This document shows, in pieces, positions 41,998 to 50,995 of a stretch of 64,000 nucleotides of DNA. The translations under genes and the position numbers were made by a program. The stretch comes from Alkalihalobacillus trypoxylicola (GTDB lineage Bacteria; Bacillota; Bacilli; Bacillales; Bacillaceae_D). Under the pieces are notes generated by a model, which saw only the letters and a list, made by a program, of their open reading frames with translations, searched no databases and had not been told where the DNA came from. The DNA lies in contig NZ_LTAO01000038.1 in assembly GCF_001590785.1 (NCBI RefSeq), positions 106,484-170,483 on the forward strand, given 5' to 3'. Each line of letters begins with the position of its first letter. Within the stretch, counting starts at the first letter, position 1.

Positions 41998-44157
41998 CTA
42001 GCTTTCCTGATGGATGAGTAGTTCTATTTTGTCACCATCGATAATCGAATCCGCATATCCCGTAGAGGCTCCATTTTTGGTGAGTTCAATATGGGCTCTA
42101 CCTCCAGTAGGAATATTGATTTCTTGAACAGCGAATACATCCTGTAGGATAAAGGATGTTTCTTCACTTTTGCTTACTGAAATGTGATCTCCTTCAGTAA
42201 GCAGGCTTGATAATGATAGGGGTTGTCCATTTTTCTCGAAACGATATATGTTCTTTTTTAATGTAATTAATTCGTCATTAAAAAATATTTGAATACTCTT
42301 TTCTATTGAAAGCTCTAGCTGTTGCACAAAGTCTGCTAAAGTACAAGTAGGCTTGTTTTTTAAAGTTTGAAACTGAAGGTGTTCGTGCTTTTGAATATGG
42401 TCGTCTAGAAAGGCTTGCTTTTCATTCTTGACGATGATTTGATCAGAGTGAAAAAGCTTTATATCTTTATTTTGATATTGAACCGAAATAGGTTCATAGT
42501 ATTTGCTATTAATTTGAAGTGATTGTAAAACATCTTGAATACTTTTTGGGTATAAAACGTCAATCACATCACGATCCATTACTGTATGTTGTTTGGAAGC
42601 TTTTACTCCGTTTTGAGTAAAGCTGGCTGATATTTCGATTTTTTCGTCATTGATGATAAGTGGTAAATTTGGCTCGTCTCCATATAAATCGTAAATGGTA
42701 ACAGACGCTTGTTTACCATCTTTACCTTGCTTCACCACAATCTCATCATTTGCATAAATCCTTGCATCAAGTGTTGTGGCTTCGCCATTCTTTAACAATG
42801 TTGGGGCTTCTCCTAATTCGCCAGGAACAGAAATTAATTTTCCAGAGATCGTTACCATAATCGCAAGACCTGGCTTCCCGTATAATTTGCCCATTTCAAT
42901 GCCTCGTGCTAATAAGGCATCACCAACAGTTAAGTTTTTTATATCAAACAAACGCACTTTTTGTTCATTAACGGTTATAGACATATATTCAATTGGATTC
43001 TCTTTAGCAGCAATAGCAATTCCTACTGGAGTCACTAAATCAGGTCCAACTGGAAGTACCTCAGATTTTTCTAGCTTTTGAATGGCGTCTGCGCCTCTTA
43101 TCGCTACTCTGTTTTCAGGGAGCTTTAATATTTGGGCTAGATGCTTCGTTAATTCAGGAGTTAAGCTTCCGCCACCAACAAGCATAACAGCCTGAGGTGG
43201 TTTTCCGTTAAGGATAATAATTTCATGAGCTATTTTTTTTGCCAGTTGAACAATTTGTTCACGAATGGGTGCGATCATCTCTTCTTTTGTATGTGAAGCT
43301 TCAAAGCCTAAGATATCTAAAAATGTGATTTGCTCATTTCCATGTATTTCTCGCTTTACTCTCTCGGCTTCAGGGAAGTCCAATAAAAAATGGTCGCTAA
43401 TCGCTTCTGTTATTTCATCACCGGCGATAGGAACCATTCCATAGGCAACTACCGTATTTTCAGCTGTTAAAGCAATATCAGATGTACCAGCCCCAATATC
43501 TACTAATGCCACATTTAACCTTCTCATTGAAGGAGGGATTAATACATTAATGGCTGCGATAGGCTCTAAAGTTAGTGCTTCTAACTCTAAATCAGCTCGA
43601 TTAAGAGCTGCTAATAATGATTCTACAACAACTTTAGGTAAAAAAGTTGCAATGACCTCTACCGTCGCTTTTTCACCATTTTGGTCAATCAGGCTTCCGA
43701 TGATATCAGAGTCTAGCTGATAATTAAGGACGGAATAGCCTACACAAAAGTAATGAAGAGAGGATTGAGATTCATCATTTTGAGCGAGCTCAAATTGCGC
43801 TTGCTGAACCGCACTTAATTCTAGGTGTAAAACATCATCATGAGTTAAAACCGGCTTTCCAGTAATAGTCGTTTCATAAGCGGCTCTTTTTGTTTTTAAA
43901 GAACGCCCGGCCGCTGCAACACAAACTTTCTTTAAAGGACCATGTTTTAATTCTAGAGAATTTTTCACTTTATTAATCACATGAGCTACAGAAGGAACAT
44001 CATGAATTTGTCCATCCAACATGGAGCGTTCCTCATGTTCCACAATTTCCATATCTAATAGCTCGAATTTTTCTCCTTTTGGTTTTAAAAGAAGACCGAC
44101 AACTGATCGTGTTCCTATATCAAGTGCAAACAATGTATTTTCGTTTGATAAATCCAT
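41998..44157 (-). CDS. long FtsA/PilM-like actin-family protein with beta-grasp-like C-terminal repeats
   Basis: A 719-residue protein. Residues 1-385 are an FtsA/PilM-type ATPase: ALDIGTRSVVGLLLK (phosphate 1), the inserted subdomain with VIATFLPKVVVESLLAALNRADLELEALTLEP, VDIGAGTSDIAL (phosphate 2, about 218-229) and VMLVGGGSLTPEL (adenosine motif, about 323-335). This is twice the length of FtsA. From about 395 onward small units recur, each ending in a D-x-I/V signature: ANDEIVV near 467, MDRDVIDVL near 527, HSDQIIV near 568, TEGDHISV near 653 and IDGDKIELL near 707. This suggests repeated beta-grasp-like modules. No FtsA-type amphipathic C-terminal helix is visible. AAGGTGA precedes the ATG. 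It stands alone between ytxH and aroA; role unknown. Confidence 0.8.
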   Translation of the reverse strand: MDLSNENTLFALDIGTRSVVGLLLKPKGEKFELLDMEIVEHEERSMLDGQIHDVPSVAHVINKVKNSLELKHGPLKKVCVAAAGRSLKTKRAAYETTITGKPVLTHDDVLHLELSAVQQAQFELAQNDESQSSLHYFCVGYSVLNYQLDSDIIGSLIDQNGEKATVEVIATFLPKVVVESLLAALNRADLELEALTLEPIAAINVLIPPSMRRLNVALVDIGAGTSDIALTAENTVVAYGMVPIAGDEITEAISDHFLLDFPEAERVKREIHGNEQITFLDILGFEASHTKEEMIAPIREQIVQLAKKIAHEIIILNGKPPQAVMLVGGGSLTPELTKHLAQILKLPENRVAIRGADAIQKLEKSEVLPVGPDLVTPVGIAIAAKENPIEYMSITVNEQKVRLFDIKNLTVGDALLARGIEMGKLYGKPGLAIMVTISGKLISVPGELGEAPTLLKNGEATTLDARIYANDEIVVKQGKDGKQASVTIYDLYGDEPNLPLIINDEKIEISASFTQNGVKASKQHTVMDRDVIDVLYPKSIQDVLQSLQINSKYYEPISVQYQNKDIKLFHSDQIIVKNEKQAFLDDHIQKHEHLQFQTLKNKPTCTLADFVQQLELSIEKSIQIFFNDELITLKKNIYRFEKNGQPLSLSSLLTEGDHISVSKSEETSFILQDVFAVQEINIPTGGRAHIELTKNGASTGYADSIIDGDKIELLIHQES

Positions 44158-44528
44158 GAAAGCTATTCACCTTCTATCTATAAATTGCTTCTTACAATTA
44201 TAATGTAAAAAATCGTTACTTAGTCTAGCTTCTATTTTACTAGAAGATAATCAAATAAGTAAGTACTAACTAATAAATTAAACGTTGCTATATTCGTTTT
44301 CACTACCTTCTTCATTATAAAGGAGTTATTATTATGAGAAGGTGAATACTAAAGAAAATAATCATCTGCAAGATATCTTTAAAAAAAGGCAGAAAAAGTC
44401 TGTTATAATAGCCGTAAATACTTTATTACTTAAAAGCGTTTAATTAATAAAGAAAAAAATAGTGACAATGAGTACTAAATCATTTATAATTACCGTAATT
44501 AACAAGAAGTAAAGAGGAGTGGAGAGAA
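44158..44528. other. divergent intergenic region, FtsA-like gene / aroA
   Basis: 371 bp carrying leaders of two divergent genes. The aroA promoter is recognisable (44462-44490), and a second TATAAT-like box occurs near 44405. No repeat or RNA element is seen. Confidence 0.5.
44462..44490 (+). promoter_or_regulatory. probable sigma-A promoter of aroA
   Basis: GTGACA at 44462-44467, 17-base spacer, TATAAT at 44485-44490, then a short leader to the aroA ribosome site GAGGAG. Confidence 0.65.
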
Positions 44529-45617
44529 ATGAGTAATGATAAAATAGAAGTTTTAAGAACGGAATTAGATGAGGTCAATATCAAGCTCCTTGAATTGATT
44601 AACAAACGTGCAGAGGTTGTGCAAGAAATAGGCAAAATTAAAGGCAAACAAGGTGTAAATCGATTCGACCCCGTTCGTGAGAGAAGTATGCTTGATCATA
44701 TCGCCGAACATAATGAAGGTCCTTTCGAGACTTCAACTCTTCAACATATTTTCAAACAAATTTTTAAAGCAAGTTTAGAGCTTCAAGAAGAAGATAATAG
44801 TAAAGCTCTTCTTGTTTCAAGAAAAAAACACCCTGAAAATACAATTGTAGATGTAAAAGGGGAAAAAATTGGGGCTGGCACTCAAAATTTAGTAATGGGT
44901 CCTTGTGCAGTTGAAAGCTATGAACAAGTTTATACTGTGGCAAAAGCAATGAAAGAAAGAGGGCTGCGTTTACTAAGAGGTGGAGCATTCAAGCCACGTA
45001 CTTCTCCATATGACTTTCAGGGACTTGGCCTAGAAGGCTTAAAAATTTTAAAGCGTGTAGCGGATGAATTAGATATGGCCGTTATTAGTGAGATTGTCAA
45101 CCCTGCAGATGTAGAGCTTGCGGTGGAATACATTGATGTTATCCAAATTGGTGCTCGTAATATGCAAAACTTTGAGCTGCTTAAAGCAGCAGGCTCTGTT
45201 AAAAAGCCAGTTTTACTTAAGAGAGGATTAGCAGCGACTATTGAAGAATTTATTCATGCTGCTGAGTATATTATCTCAAAAGGAAATGACCAAATTATGT
45301 TATGTGAACGAGGTATTCGTACGTACGAAAAAGCTACTCGCAACACATTAGATATTTCGGCTGTTCCGATTTTAAAACAAGAAACTCATCTTCCTGTTTT
45401 AGTTGACGTGACTCACTCAACAGGACGAAGAGATTTATTACTTCCAACAGCAAAAGCAGCGCTTGCTATTGGAGCAGATGCGGTAATGGCTGAGGTACAT
45501 CCTGATCCAGCGGTTGCTTTATCAGATTCTGCACAGCAAATGAATATTGAGCAATTTAATTCATTTATTGATGAATTACAAAGCTCAGGGTTATACAAGG
45601 GAAAGGTAATGAAATAA
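44529..45617 (+). CDS. aroA: bifunctional chorismate mutase / DAHP synthase (AroA(G))
   Basis: Joins phosphoenolpyruvate and erythrose 4-phosphate (first shikimate-pathway step) and carries an AroQ-type chorismate mutase that serves as prephenate/chorismate feedback sensor. 362 residues. N-terminal mutase about 1-85 ([39 protein letters not shown]), then the DAHP synthase barrel from about 110: [64 protein letters not shown] and [10 protein letters not shown], with metal-binding residues intact. This domain order is the Bacillus type. GAGGAG precedes the ATG. It lies upstream of ccpA, as in B. subtilis, with a terminator and 400 bp between. Confidence 0.95.
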   Translation: MSNDKIEVLRTELDEVNIKLLELINKRAEVVQEIGKIKGKQGVNRFDPVRERSMLDHIAEHNEGPFETSTLQHIFKQIFKASLELQEEDNSKALLVSRKKHPENTIVDVKGEKIGAGTQNLVMGPCAVESYEQVYTVAKAMKERGLRLLRGGAFKPRTSPYDFQGLGLEGLKILKRVADELDMAVISEIVNPADVELAVEYIDVIQIGARNMQNFELLKAAGSVKKPVLLKRGLAATIEEFIHAAEYIISKGNDQIMLCERGIRTYEKATRNTLDISAVPILKQETHLPVLVDVTHSTGRRDLLLPTAKAALAIGADAVMAEVHPDPAVALSDSAQQMNIEQFNSFIDELQSSGLYKGKVMK

Positions 45618-45680
45618 ATTTAATGCGTGTGAAAAATCTCGTTAGATAATCATACAGTTTCATGGTTAGGATTTAAGGTT

Positions 45681-45720
45681 AGCTCTTATTATAATAATAA
45701 GGGCTATCTTCTTTCTTTTT
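45681..45720 (+). terminator. terminator of aroA
   Basis: agctcttatta and taataagggct form a stem with a short loop, followed by a T-rich tail. Confidence 0.7.
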
Positions 45721-46023
45721 AACTTTTGAAAGGGAATGAATGTAAAAAAATGGCGAACTTTATTCTTAAAGATTGATTTATTTAGAATTAGACATTATCT
45801 TAAAGTAGAGAAAGTGTATGAAAATACGATATCAAATAATTTTTATCCTAAAGGGGTATAATAGGACTAATTTGGGAATTAGGTCATTCGTAAAAATTGT
45901 GTTGAAAATTATACGAAAGTTGTCGATATAAGTAGTGTAAAGACATTGCGGACCTCCAAATTGTATCGTATGATTACATTACATATTGAATAATGATACG
46001 TTTAAAATAAGAGGAGGATGACA
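45721..46023. other. ccpA upstream region
   Basis: About 300 bp. It should contain the ccpA promoter; ttgaaa near 45904 and tataag near 45928 are candidates but the spacing (about 19) is long. I see no convincing cre box. Confidence 0.35.
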
Positions 46024-47025
46024 GTGAATACAACAATATATGATGTAGCAAGAGAAGCAGGAGTTTCAATGGCTACTGTATCACGTGTAGTAAATGGAAA
46101 TCCAAATGTAAAGCCAACAACTAGAAAGAAAGTTTTAGAAGCTATTGAACGACTCGGTTATCGTCCAAATGCAGTAGCGCGTGGATTAGCGAGTAAGAAA
46201 ACAACTACTGTTGGTGTCATCATTCCGGATATCTCAAGTATATTCTTTGCAGAGCTTGCCAGAGGAATCGAAGATATTGCCACTATGTATAAGTACAATA
46301 TTATACTGTGTAATTCAGACCAAAATAAAGATAAAGAAATACATCTAATTAATACTCTTTTAGAGAAGCAAGTAGATGGTATCGTCTTTATGGGAAGTCA
46401 AATTACGGAGGAACATGTTGAGCAATTCAAACGTTCTCCAGTTCCAGTTGTACTTGCAGCAACACTAGATACTGACAAAGAAGTTCCTTCGGTTAATATT
46501 GACTATAAGCAGGCTGTATATGATGCGATTAAGTCTCTAACCGAAAAGGGACATTCTAGAATAGGGATGTTATCTGGCTCGTTAGATGATCCAGTTAACG
46601 GCTATCAAAAATTTGCTGGCTATCGTGCTGCTTTAGAGGATTCGAACCTTGAGTTCCATGATGAATTAATTGTGATTGGTGACTACACGTACGATTCAGG
46701 AATTGAAGCAATGGAGAAGTTTGTAAATCTTGCGGACAAGCCAACTGCTATTTTTGCAGCAACAGATGAAATGGCATTAGGTATTATTCATGGAGCGCAA
46801 GACCGTGGATACAGCATTCCAGATGACTTTGAAGTCATTGGATTTGATAATACACGCTTAGCAACGATGGTCCGGCCGACTTTAACAACGGTTGTTCAGC
46901 CAATGTATGATATTGGTGCTGTATCAATGCGTTTATTGACAAAGTACATGAATAAAGAAGAGCTTGATAATCATATTGTTGTATTACCACACCGCATTGA
47001 ATTTAGGCAATCAACAAAACAATAG
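46024..47025 (+). CDS. ccpA: catabolite control protein A
   Basis: LacI/GalR-family master regulator of carbon catabolite control; with HPr-Ser46-P it binds cre sites. 333 residues. The DNA-binding domain is almost textbook: [38 protein letters not shown] (parts of 4-41), then the hinge helix [15 protein letters not shown]. The effector domain contains [24 protein letters not shown] and [35 protein letters not shown]. The start is GTG 46024, with GAGGAGG seven bases upstream; the ATG at 46018 would overlap that site. motPS follows by 33 bp, the conserved ccpA-motPS operon. An acsA cre-like site is present elsewhere in the window. Confidence 0.96.
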   Translation: MNTTIYDVAREAGVSMATVSRVVNGNPNVKPTTRKKVLEAIERLGYRPNAVARGLASKKTTTVGVIIPDISSIFFAELARGIEDIATMYKYNIILCNSDQNKDKEIHLINTLLEKQVDGIVFMGSQITEEHVEQFKRSPVPVVLAATLDTDKEVPSVNIDYKQAVYDAIKSLTEKGHSRIGMLSGSLDDPVNGYQKFAGYRAALEDSNLEFHDELIVIGDYTYDSGIEAMEKFVNLADKPTAIFAATDEMALGIIHGAQDRGYSIPDDFEVIGFDNTRLATMVRPTLTTVVQPMYDIGAVSMRLLTKYMNKEELDNHIVVLPHRIEFRQSTKQ

Positions 47026-47058
47026 ATTTTGGAGATTAATTCAATCAGGGAGTGGAAT

Positions 47059-47862
47059 ATGAAAAAGTTCGATTTAATGACTCCAATAGGATTATTTTTA
47101 GGGATAACGGTCCTCCTTGTGGCTGTTTTCGCTATATCTGGACCGACTGGGTTAGGGTATTTTTTTGATGTAGCTTCCGTTTTTATCGTTATCGGTGGTG
47201 TTTTAGCAGCACTTATTGTGAATTTCTCATTTAAAGAGCTTTTAAAAGTGCCAAAAATGTTTATGGAAGTGTTTAATACAAAAGATCAAAATATTGGTGA
47301 CTTAACCCAAACCTTCGTAGATCTTTCTAGTAAGGCTAGGAGAGAAGGCCTTTTAGCATTAGAGGCAAGTCTTGATGAGGTAGAGGACCCATTTATACGT
47401 AAAGGGATCCTGCTCGCTGTAGATGGAATTGAACCAGATGTAATCAAGGATATAATGATGGCTGAAGTAGTAGCAATGGAAGATCGACATAATAAAGCGC
47501 GCTCGGTTTTTGAAAAAGCGGGTGAATATGCACCTGCATGGGGAATGTCTGGGACATTAATAGCACTTGTCTTAATGCTACAAAATATGGAGTCTCCAGA
47601 GACGCTTGGACCTAGTATGTCTTTAGCGATGATCACCACACTGTATGGGGTTGTTTTGGCTAACCTTGTTTTTATTCCAATGTCCTCAAAGCTTGCGAAT
47701 AAAACCGAAGAAGAAGTATTTATGAAGCAAATTATTATTGAGGGTGTTATCGGAGTTCAATCGGGTCAAAACCCTAAAATATTAGAAGAAAAGCTTAGTG
47801 CTTTTCATCGCAGTCAGAATAAATCAAAGACGGTAAGCGGTGATCAAGATGTTGAAGCGTAG
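47059..47862 (+). CDS. motP: flagellar motor stator protein MotP (sodium type)
   Basis: Four-helix stator subunit that forms the ion channel with MotS and pushes on the flagellar rotor. 267 residues: helices at about 8-28 (PIGLFLGITVLLVAVFAIS) and 34-56, then a long cytoplasmic loop with ARREGLLALEASLDEVEDPFIRKGI (charged rotor-contact region), then helices near 150-172 (AWGMSGTLIALVLML) and 182-205 (MITTLYGVVLANLVFIP). The ccpA-motP-motS order identifies the sodium-type MotPS rather than MotAB. GGGAGTGG precedes ATG 47059; the frame extends to 47029 without a ribosome site. motS overlaps by 14 bases. Confidence 0.92.
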   Translation: MKKFDLMTPIGLFLGITVLLVAVFAISGPTGLGYFFDVASVFIVIGGVLAALIVNFSFKELLKVPKMFMEVFNTKDQNIGDLTQTFVDLSSKARREGLLALEASLDEVEDPFIRKGILLAVDGIEPDVIKDIMMAEVVAMEDRHNKARSVFEKAGEYAPAWGMSGTLIALVLMLQNMESPETLGPSMSLAMITTLYGVVLANLVFIPMSSKLANKTEEEVFMKQIIIEGVIGVQSGQNPKILEEKLSAFHRSQNKSKTVSGDQDVEA

Positions 47863-48592
47863 GCGTCAACAAGTTGATAAAGGTGCACCTAAATGGATGG
47901 TTACCTTTTCAGATTTGATGACACTGATCCTTGTCTTTTTTATCTTATTATTTTCAATGTCAGTTGTGGATGCTCAAAAGTTCAATGCATTAGTAGAATC
48001 CTTTAATCAACGGCAGGTTTTTGATTTTATGCCATCGTTAATTGAAAATGAGAATCCGGCTGATGATGCTGAAAATAATCAATCGGATTATGATGAAACT
48101 TCTGCAGATGGGGACACCATGGAAATGGATGAACTATTACGAGAAGTACAGGAGTTTATTGAAAGAAATCAATTAAATGAATTTATTTCTGCAACAAGGG
48201 ATGACCGTGGAGTTGTTTTAGTCTTACAGGAAAGAATGACCTTTGAGTCTGGTGAAGCTGAACTATTACAGGAGGCGGAACCTTTTTTAGAAAAGGTAGG
48301 TACCCTTATTGAAGCTATTCCGAATCTTGTAAAGGTTGAAGGACATACAGATAACCGTCCTATTTCAACGGTTCGTTATCCTTCGAATTGGGAATTATCT
48401 GGGGCTAGAGCAAGCAGTGTCATCCGTTATTTAATTGAACAATTTGATGTAGATCCGCAAAGGTTTATGGCTACTGGTTTTGGCGATACAAGGCCAGTTG
48501 TACCTAATGACTCTAATGAAAATATGCAATTGAATCGACGAGTTGTGATCGTCATATCTGATCCGACCTATGATGAACAAGAAACCTTTTAA
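47849..48592 (+). CDS. motS: flagellar motor stator protein MotS (sodium type)
   Basis: Partner of MotP; anchors the stator to peptidoglycan. 247 residues. One membrane helix follows PKWMVTFSDLMTLILVFFIL, with Asp22 as the ion-binding residue. A plug/linker region then runs to about 115 and includes an acidic, disordered stretch (NPADDAENNQSDYDETSADGDTMEMDE) unusual in its density of Asp/Glu, which might suit high salt or pH. The OmpA-like domain follows: TFESGEAELLQEAEPFLEKV, VEGHTDNRPIS, WELSGARASSVIRYL and GFGDTRPVVPN, all expected for peptidoglycan binding. ATG 47849 lies within the end of motP; a GTG at 47840 is in frame. Sodium use is inferred from context. Confidence 0.92.
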   Translation: MLKRRRQQVDKGAPKWMVTFSDLMTLILVFFILLFSMSVVDAQKFNALVESFNQRQVFDFMPSLIENENPADDAENNQSDYDETSADGDTMEMDELLREVQEFIERNQLNEFISATRDDRGVVLVLQERMTFESGEAELLQEAEPFLEKVGTLIEAIPNLVKVEGHTDNRPISTVRYPSNWELSGARASSVIRYLIEQFDVDPQRFMATGFGDTRPVVPNDSNENMQLNRRVVIVISDPTYDEQETF

Positions 48593-48605
48593 CGTGAATG
48601 AAGTT

Positions 48606-48648
48606 AAAAAAAGTGATGTAGGGGGCGCACCTTACTATCACTTTTTTT
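48606..48648 (+). terminator. terminator of the ccpA-motPS operon
   Basis: aaaaaaagtgat.tagg and cct.tactatcacttttttt, stem with one mismatch. Confidence 0.8.
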
Positions 48649-48772
48649 GTATTTAAAATGATAGTATCAGAAGGTAAGATTCATTAATATCCTTCATTTC
48701 CCTTTTAACAATTGAAAAAAAAAGTTAAACTTAACTTAGCAAAATGGATTAGGATGCTGTGAGGTGTTAGAA

Positions 48773-49468
48773 ATGAAAATAGGAATAGTCGGAGCAATGA
48801 ACGAAGAAATTGAGCAGATGAAGCTAGACATGCAAATCGAAAAAGAAGTGATAAAAGCAGATATTAAGTTCTATGAGGGCACTCTTCTCGGAAAACCTAT
48901 TGTCTTATGTAAATCTGGGGTAGGAAAAGTGAATGCAGCACTTACTACACAAATTCTAATTGATTATTTTCAAGTTACTTCTTTAATCTTTACAGGAGTT
49001 GCAGGGGGACTGCTGGAGGAATTAGATGTTGGAGATATTGTCATCTCTACTAGTGCTATGCATCATGATATAGATGGAAGTCCTTTAGGTTTTCAAAAGG
49101 GAGAGATCCCAATGTTTGAGCATTCTTCAGATTTTACAGCGAATTCAAAGCTTGTTGAAGTTGCGACAGAAGCCGCGTTAGAATTAGTGGTTGCCGATGT
49201 TGTGAAAGGCCGAATTTTAAGTGGAGATCAATTTGTGGCGAATCGTGAAAAGGTTTTAACCCTAAGGGAAGAGTTCGGTGGAGTTTGTGTTGAGATGGAA
49301 GGAGCTGCACTTGCTCAGGTGGCCTATTTAAATCAAGTTCCTTTTGTTATTATTCGCTCAATATCAGATAAGGCCAATGGAGAAGCCTCCTTAAGCTTTG
49401 CGGATTTTACAAAGCTAGCTAGTAAACAATCTCATGATGTGGTTTGTAAAATGCTAATGAAGCTATAA
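48773..49468 (+). CDS. mtnN: 5'-methylthioadenosine/S-adenosylhomocysteine nucleosidase
   Basis: Cleaves methylthioadenosine and S-adenosylhomocysteine, recycling SAM by-products and feeding autoinducer-2 synthesis. 231 residues. Features: MKIGIVGAMNEEIEQM with the catalytic Glu of the N-terminal loop, SGVGKVNAALTTQ, FTGVAGGL near 77-84, GDQFVANREK, VEMEGAALAQVAYL near 170-183 (ribose- and substrate-binding Met-Glu) and RSISDKANGEA with the catalytic Asp. ATG 48773 has GTGAGGTG six bases before it; a GTG at 48764 is inside that site. It is monocistronic between motS and acuC, a place without mtnN in B. subtilis. Confidence 0.93.
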   Translation: MKIGIVGAMNEEIEQMKLDMQIEKEVIKADIKFYEGTLLGKPIVLCKSGVGKVNAALTTQILIDYFQVTSLIFTGVAGGLLEELDVGDIVISTSAMHHDIDGSPLGFQKGEIPMFEHSSDFTANSKLVEVATEAALELVVADVVKGRILSGDQFVANREKVLTLREEFGGVCVEMEGAALAQVAYLNQVPFVIIRSISDKANGEASLSFADFTKLASKQSHDVVCKMLMKL

Positions 49469-49489
49469 ATACATGTAAAAGGTTGAGGT

Positions 49490-49740
49490 CAAACAGTCTG
49501 TCGGCAAAGTGTCACAAAGTGAGGCTTACGATAGGCTTTTTGTTTGTCAAGATTTCGTTTTTTGCTTCCGCTTCCTGGATGGGGGCACGCTTCCCATAGA
49601 AGGTCGTTGAACGAGCCGGCAAGCCGGTGGATTTCAACCTGACCTTTCCTCCAGCATGAGTCGACCTTCCCATCCTGTCGCCTTTTTGTTTTCCCTCAAA
49701 CAAAGTTAGGGGCACTGGACCATGATGTCAAAAGATAGAC
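49490..49740. other. GC-richer structured intergenic segment, no gene called
   Basis: About 250 bp between mtnN and acuC whose composition is clearly richer in G and C than the neighbourhood. It contains small stems (for example gccggcaagccggt near 49616-49629) and loosely mirrored flanks (aaagtgtcacaaagtgagg near 49507 and caaagttaggggcactgg near 49702, inverted). A minus-strand frame of 67 codons exists (49512-49715) but has no ribosome site or recognisable sequence. It may be an intergenic repeat or RNA; I find no second copy in this window. Confidence 0.4.
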
Positions 49741-49752
49741 AGGTGAAATAAC

Positions 49753-49795
49753 AAAAAAACGCATTTGAGAGACCATCCTCCAAATGCGTTTTGTT
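49753..49795. terminator. terminator of acuC
   Basis: aaaacgcatttg and caaatgcgtttt around a 14-base loop, with A and T runs on both sides; 35 bp past the acuC stop on the minus strand. Confidence 0.8.
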
Positions 49796-49831
49796 TACAA
49801 CCAGCTGAGTCAAAAAACTCAGCCTTTTCTA

Positions 49832-50995
49832 CTATTTTGATTCTCTACGAATGTAAAGAAGGGCATGCTCCAATGTTTTCAGATTTTTTTCTGTAATTTC
49901 CGCTTTTCTAGGGATGTTAGGTAGCTCTTCTTTCGGATCTAGCCAGCTAAATGGCAGAGGAACTGGAGATTCCTTTTGCCATTTTTTGTGCCAGGTATTT
50001 GGAAGCTTTTTATCAAAAAGATGAGTCTGATCGGTCATTTCAAGCCAAATGGATGCCCATGCTCTTGGGACGACATCCCATATATCATAACCGCCGCCTC
50101 CTACAGCAATCCACTTACCATCACAATACTTATGAGCTAGTTGATGAGCTAGCTTCGGAATAAATTGAAAGCTTTTTTGAGTAACACTTAAATGAGTTAA
50201 AGGATCTTTAAAGTGAGCATCTGCCCCATTTTGAGTTAGTATAATGTCAGGTTTAAAAAATTGAACCGCCTCTTTAAAGGAGGTTTCATAGAGCTCAATA
50301 AAAGAATCATCCTCTGTAAAAGCATCAATAGGAATATTAATAGAATACCCGTACCCATTTCCCGAACCGATTTCATTCGTTTGGCCAGTGCCTGGAAACA
50401 AGTATCTTCCTGTTTCATGGATACTGAGTGTACAAACATCCTGATCATCATAAAAGGCAAATTGTACACCATCACCATGATGAGCGTCTGTATCAATATA
50501 GAGAACACGTACTCCATATTTTCTTTTCATATACTCGATGGCAATGGCGCTATCATTATAAACACAAAATCCCGATGCTTTCCCACGAAATCCATGATGG
50601 AGTCCTCCACCTAAATGAAGTGCATGCTTAAAATGTCCATTCATTACAGCATCAACAGCAGATAAAGTTCCCCCTACAATTAAAGCAGATGCTTCGTGCA
50701 TATTAGAAAATATTGGAGTATCCTCCGTATCTAATCCATAACAATCTGCTTCCTCAGCACTCAATTCTCCAGCTCCGGCTCTTTTAACAGCTTTAATATA
50801 ATCGCTATCATGAATGAGCTTCAGTTCTTCATCAGAAGCTATACGAGGCTTGATTATAAGTTTTGAATCAAGGCTCCCAAGCTTCATCAATAAATCCTGA
50901 GTTAATTCAAGTCGCAAGTGATTAAAGGGATGATCATCATTAAAACGATATTTGATTTGGTCTGACGAATAAATAAATGCCGATTTTGAACTCAT
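49832..50995 (-). CDS. acuC: AcuC class I-type histone-deacetylase-fold lysine deacetylase
   Basis: Zinc-dependent deacetylase that removes the acetyl group from AcsA, reactivating it. 387 residues, same as B. subtilis AcuC. The active site is intact: GGGLHHGFRGKASGFCVYND (His pair, about 132-151), YIDTDAHHGDGVQFAFYDD with the zinc-binding Asp and His (about 168-186), HETGRYLFPGTG, TQNGADAHFKDPLTHLSV with a further zinc ligand Asp, and VGGGGYDIWDVVPRAW near the C-terminus. Start ATG 50995 follows AGGAGGG and overlaps the acuB stop as ATGA, so the genes are coupled. Last gene of the acuABC operon. Confidence 0.95.
   Translation of the reverse strand: MSSKSAFIYSSDQIKYRFNDDHPFNHLRLELTQDLLMKLGSLDSKLIIKPRIASDEELKLIHDSDYIKAVKRAGAGELSAEEADCYGLDTEDTPIFSNMHEASALIVGGTLSAVDAVMNGHFKHALHLGGGLHHGFRGKASGFCVYNDSAIAIEYMKRKYGVRVLYIDTDAHHGDGVQFAFYDDQDVCTLSIHETGRYLFPGTGQTNEIGSGNGYGYSINIPIDAFTEDDSFIELYETSFKEAVQFFKPDIILTQNGADAHFKDPLTHLSVTQKSFQFIPKLAHQLAHKYCDGKWIAVGGGGYDIWDVVPRAWASIWLEMTDQTHLFDKKLPNTWHKKWQKESPVPLPFSWLDPKEELPNIPRKAEITEKNLKTLEHALLYIRRESK

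Noticed and set aside
45815..45835. cre box upstream of ccpA (tgaaaatacgatatca)
   Set aside because: The half-sites are two bases too far apart for the 14-base CcpA operator.
49512..49715. 67-codon minus-strand frame downstream of mtnN
   Set aside because: No ribosome site, no recognisable protein pattern; the composition of the DNA explains the open frame.
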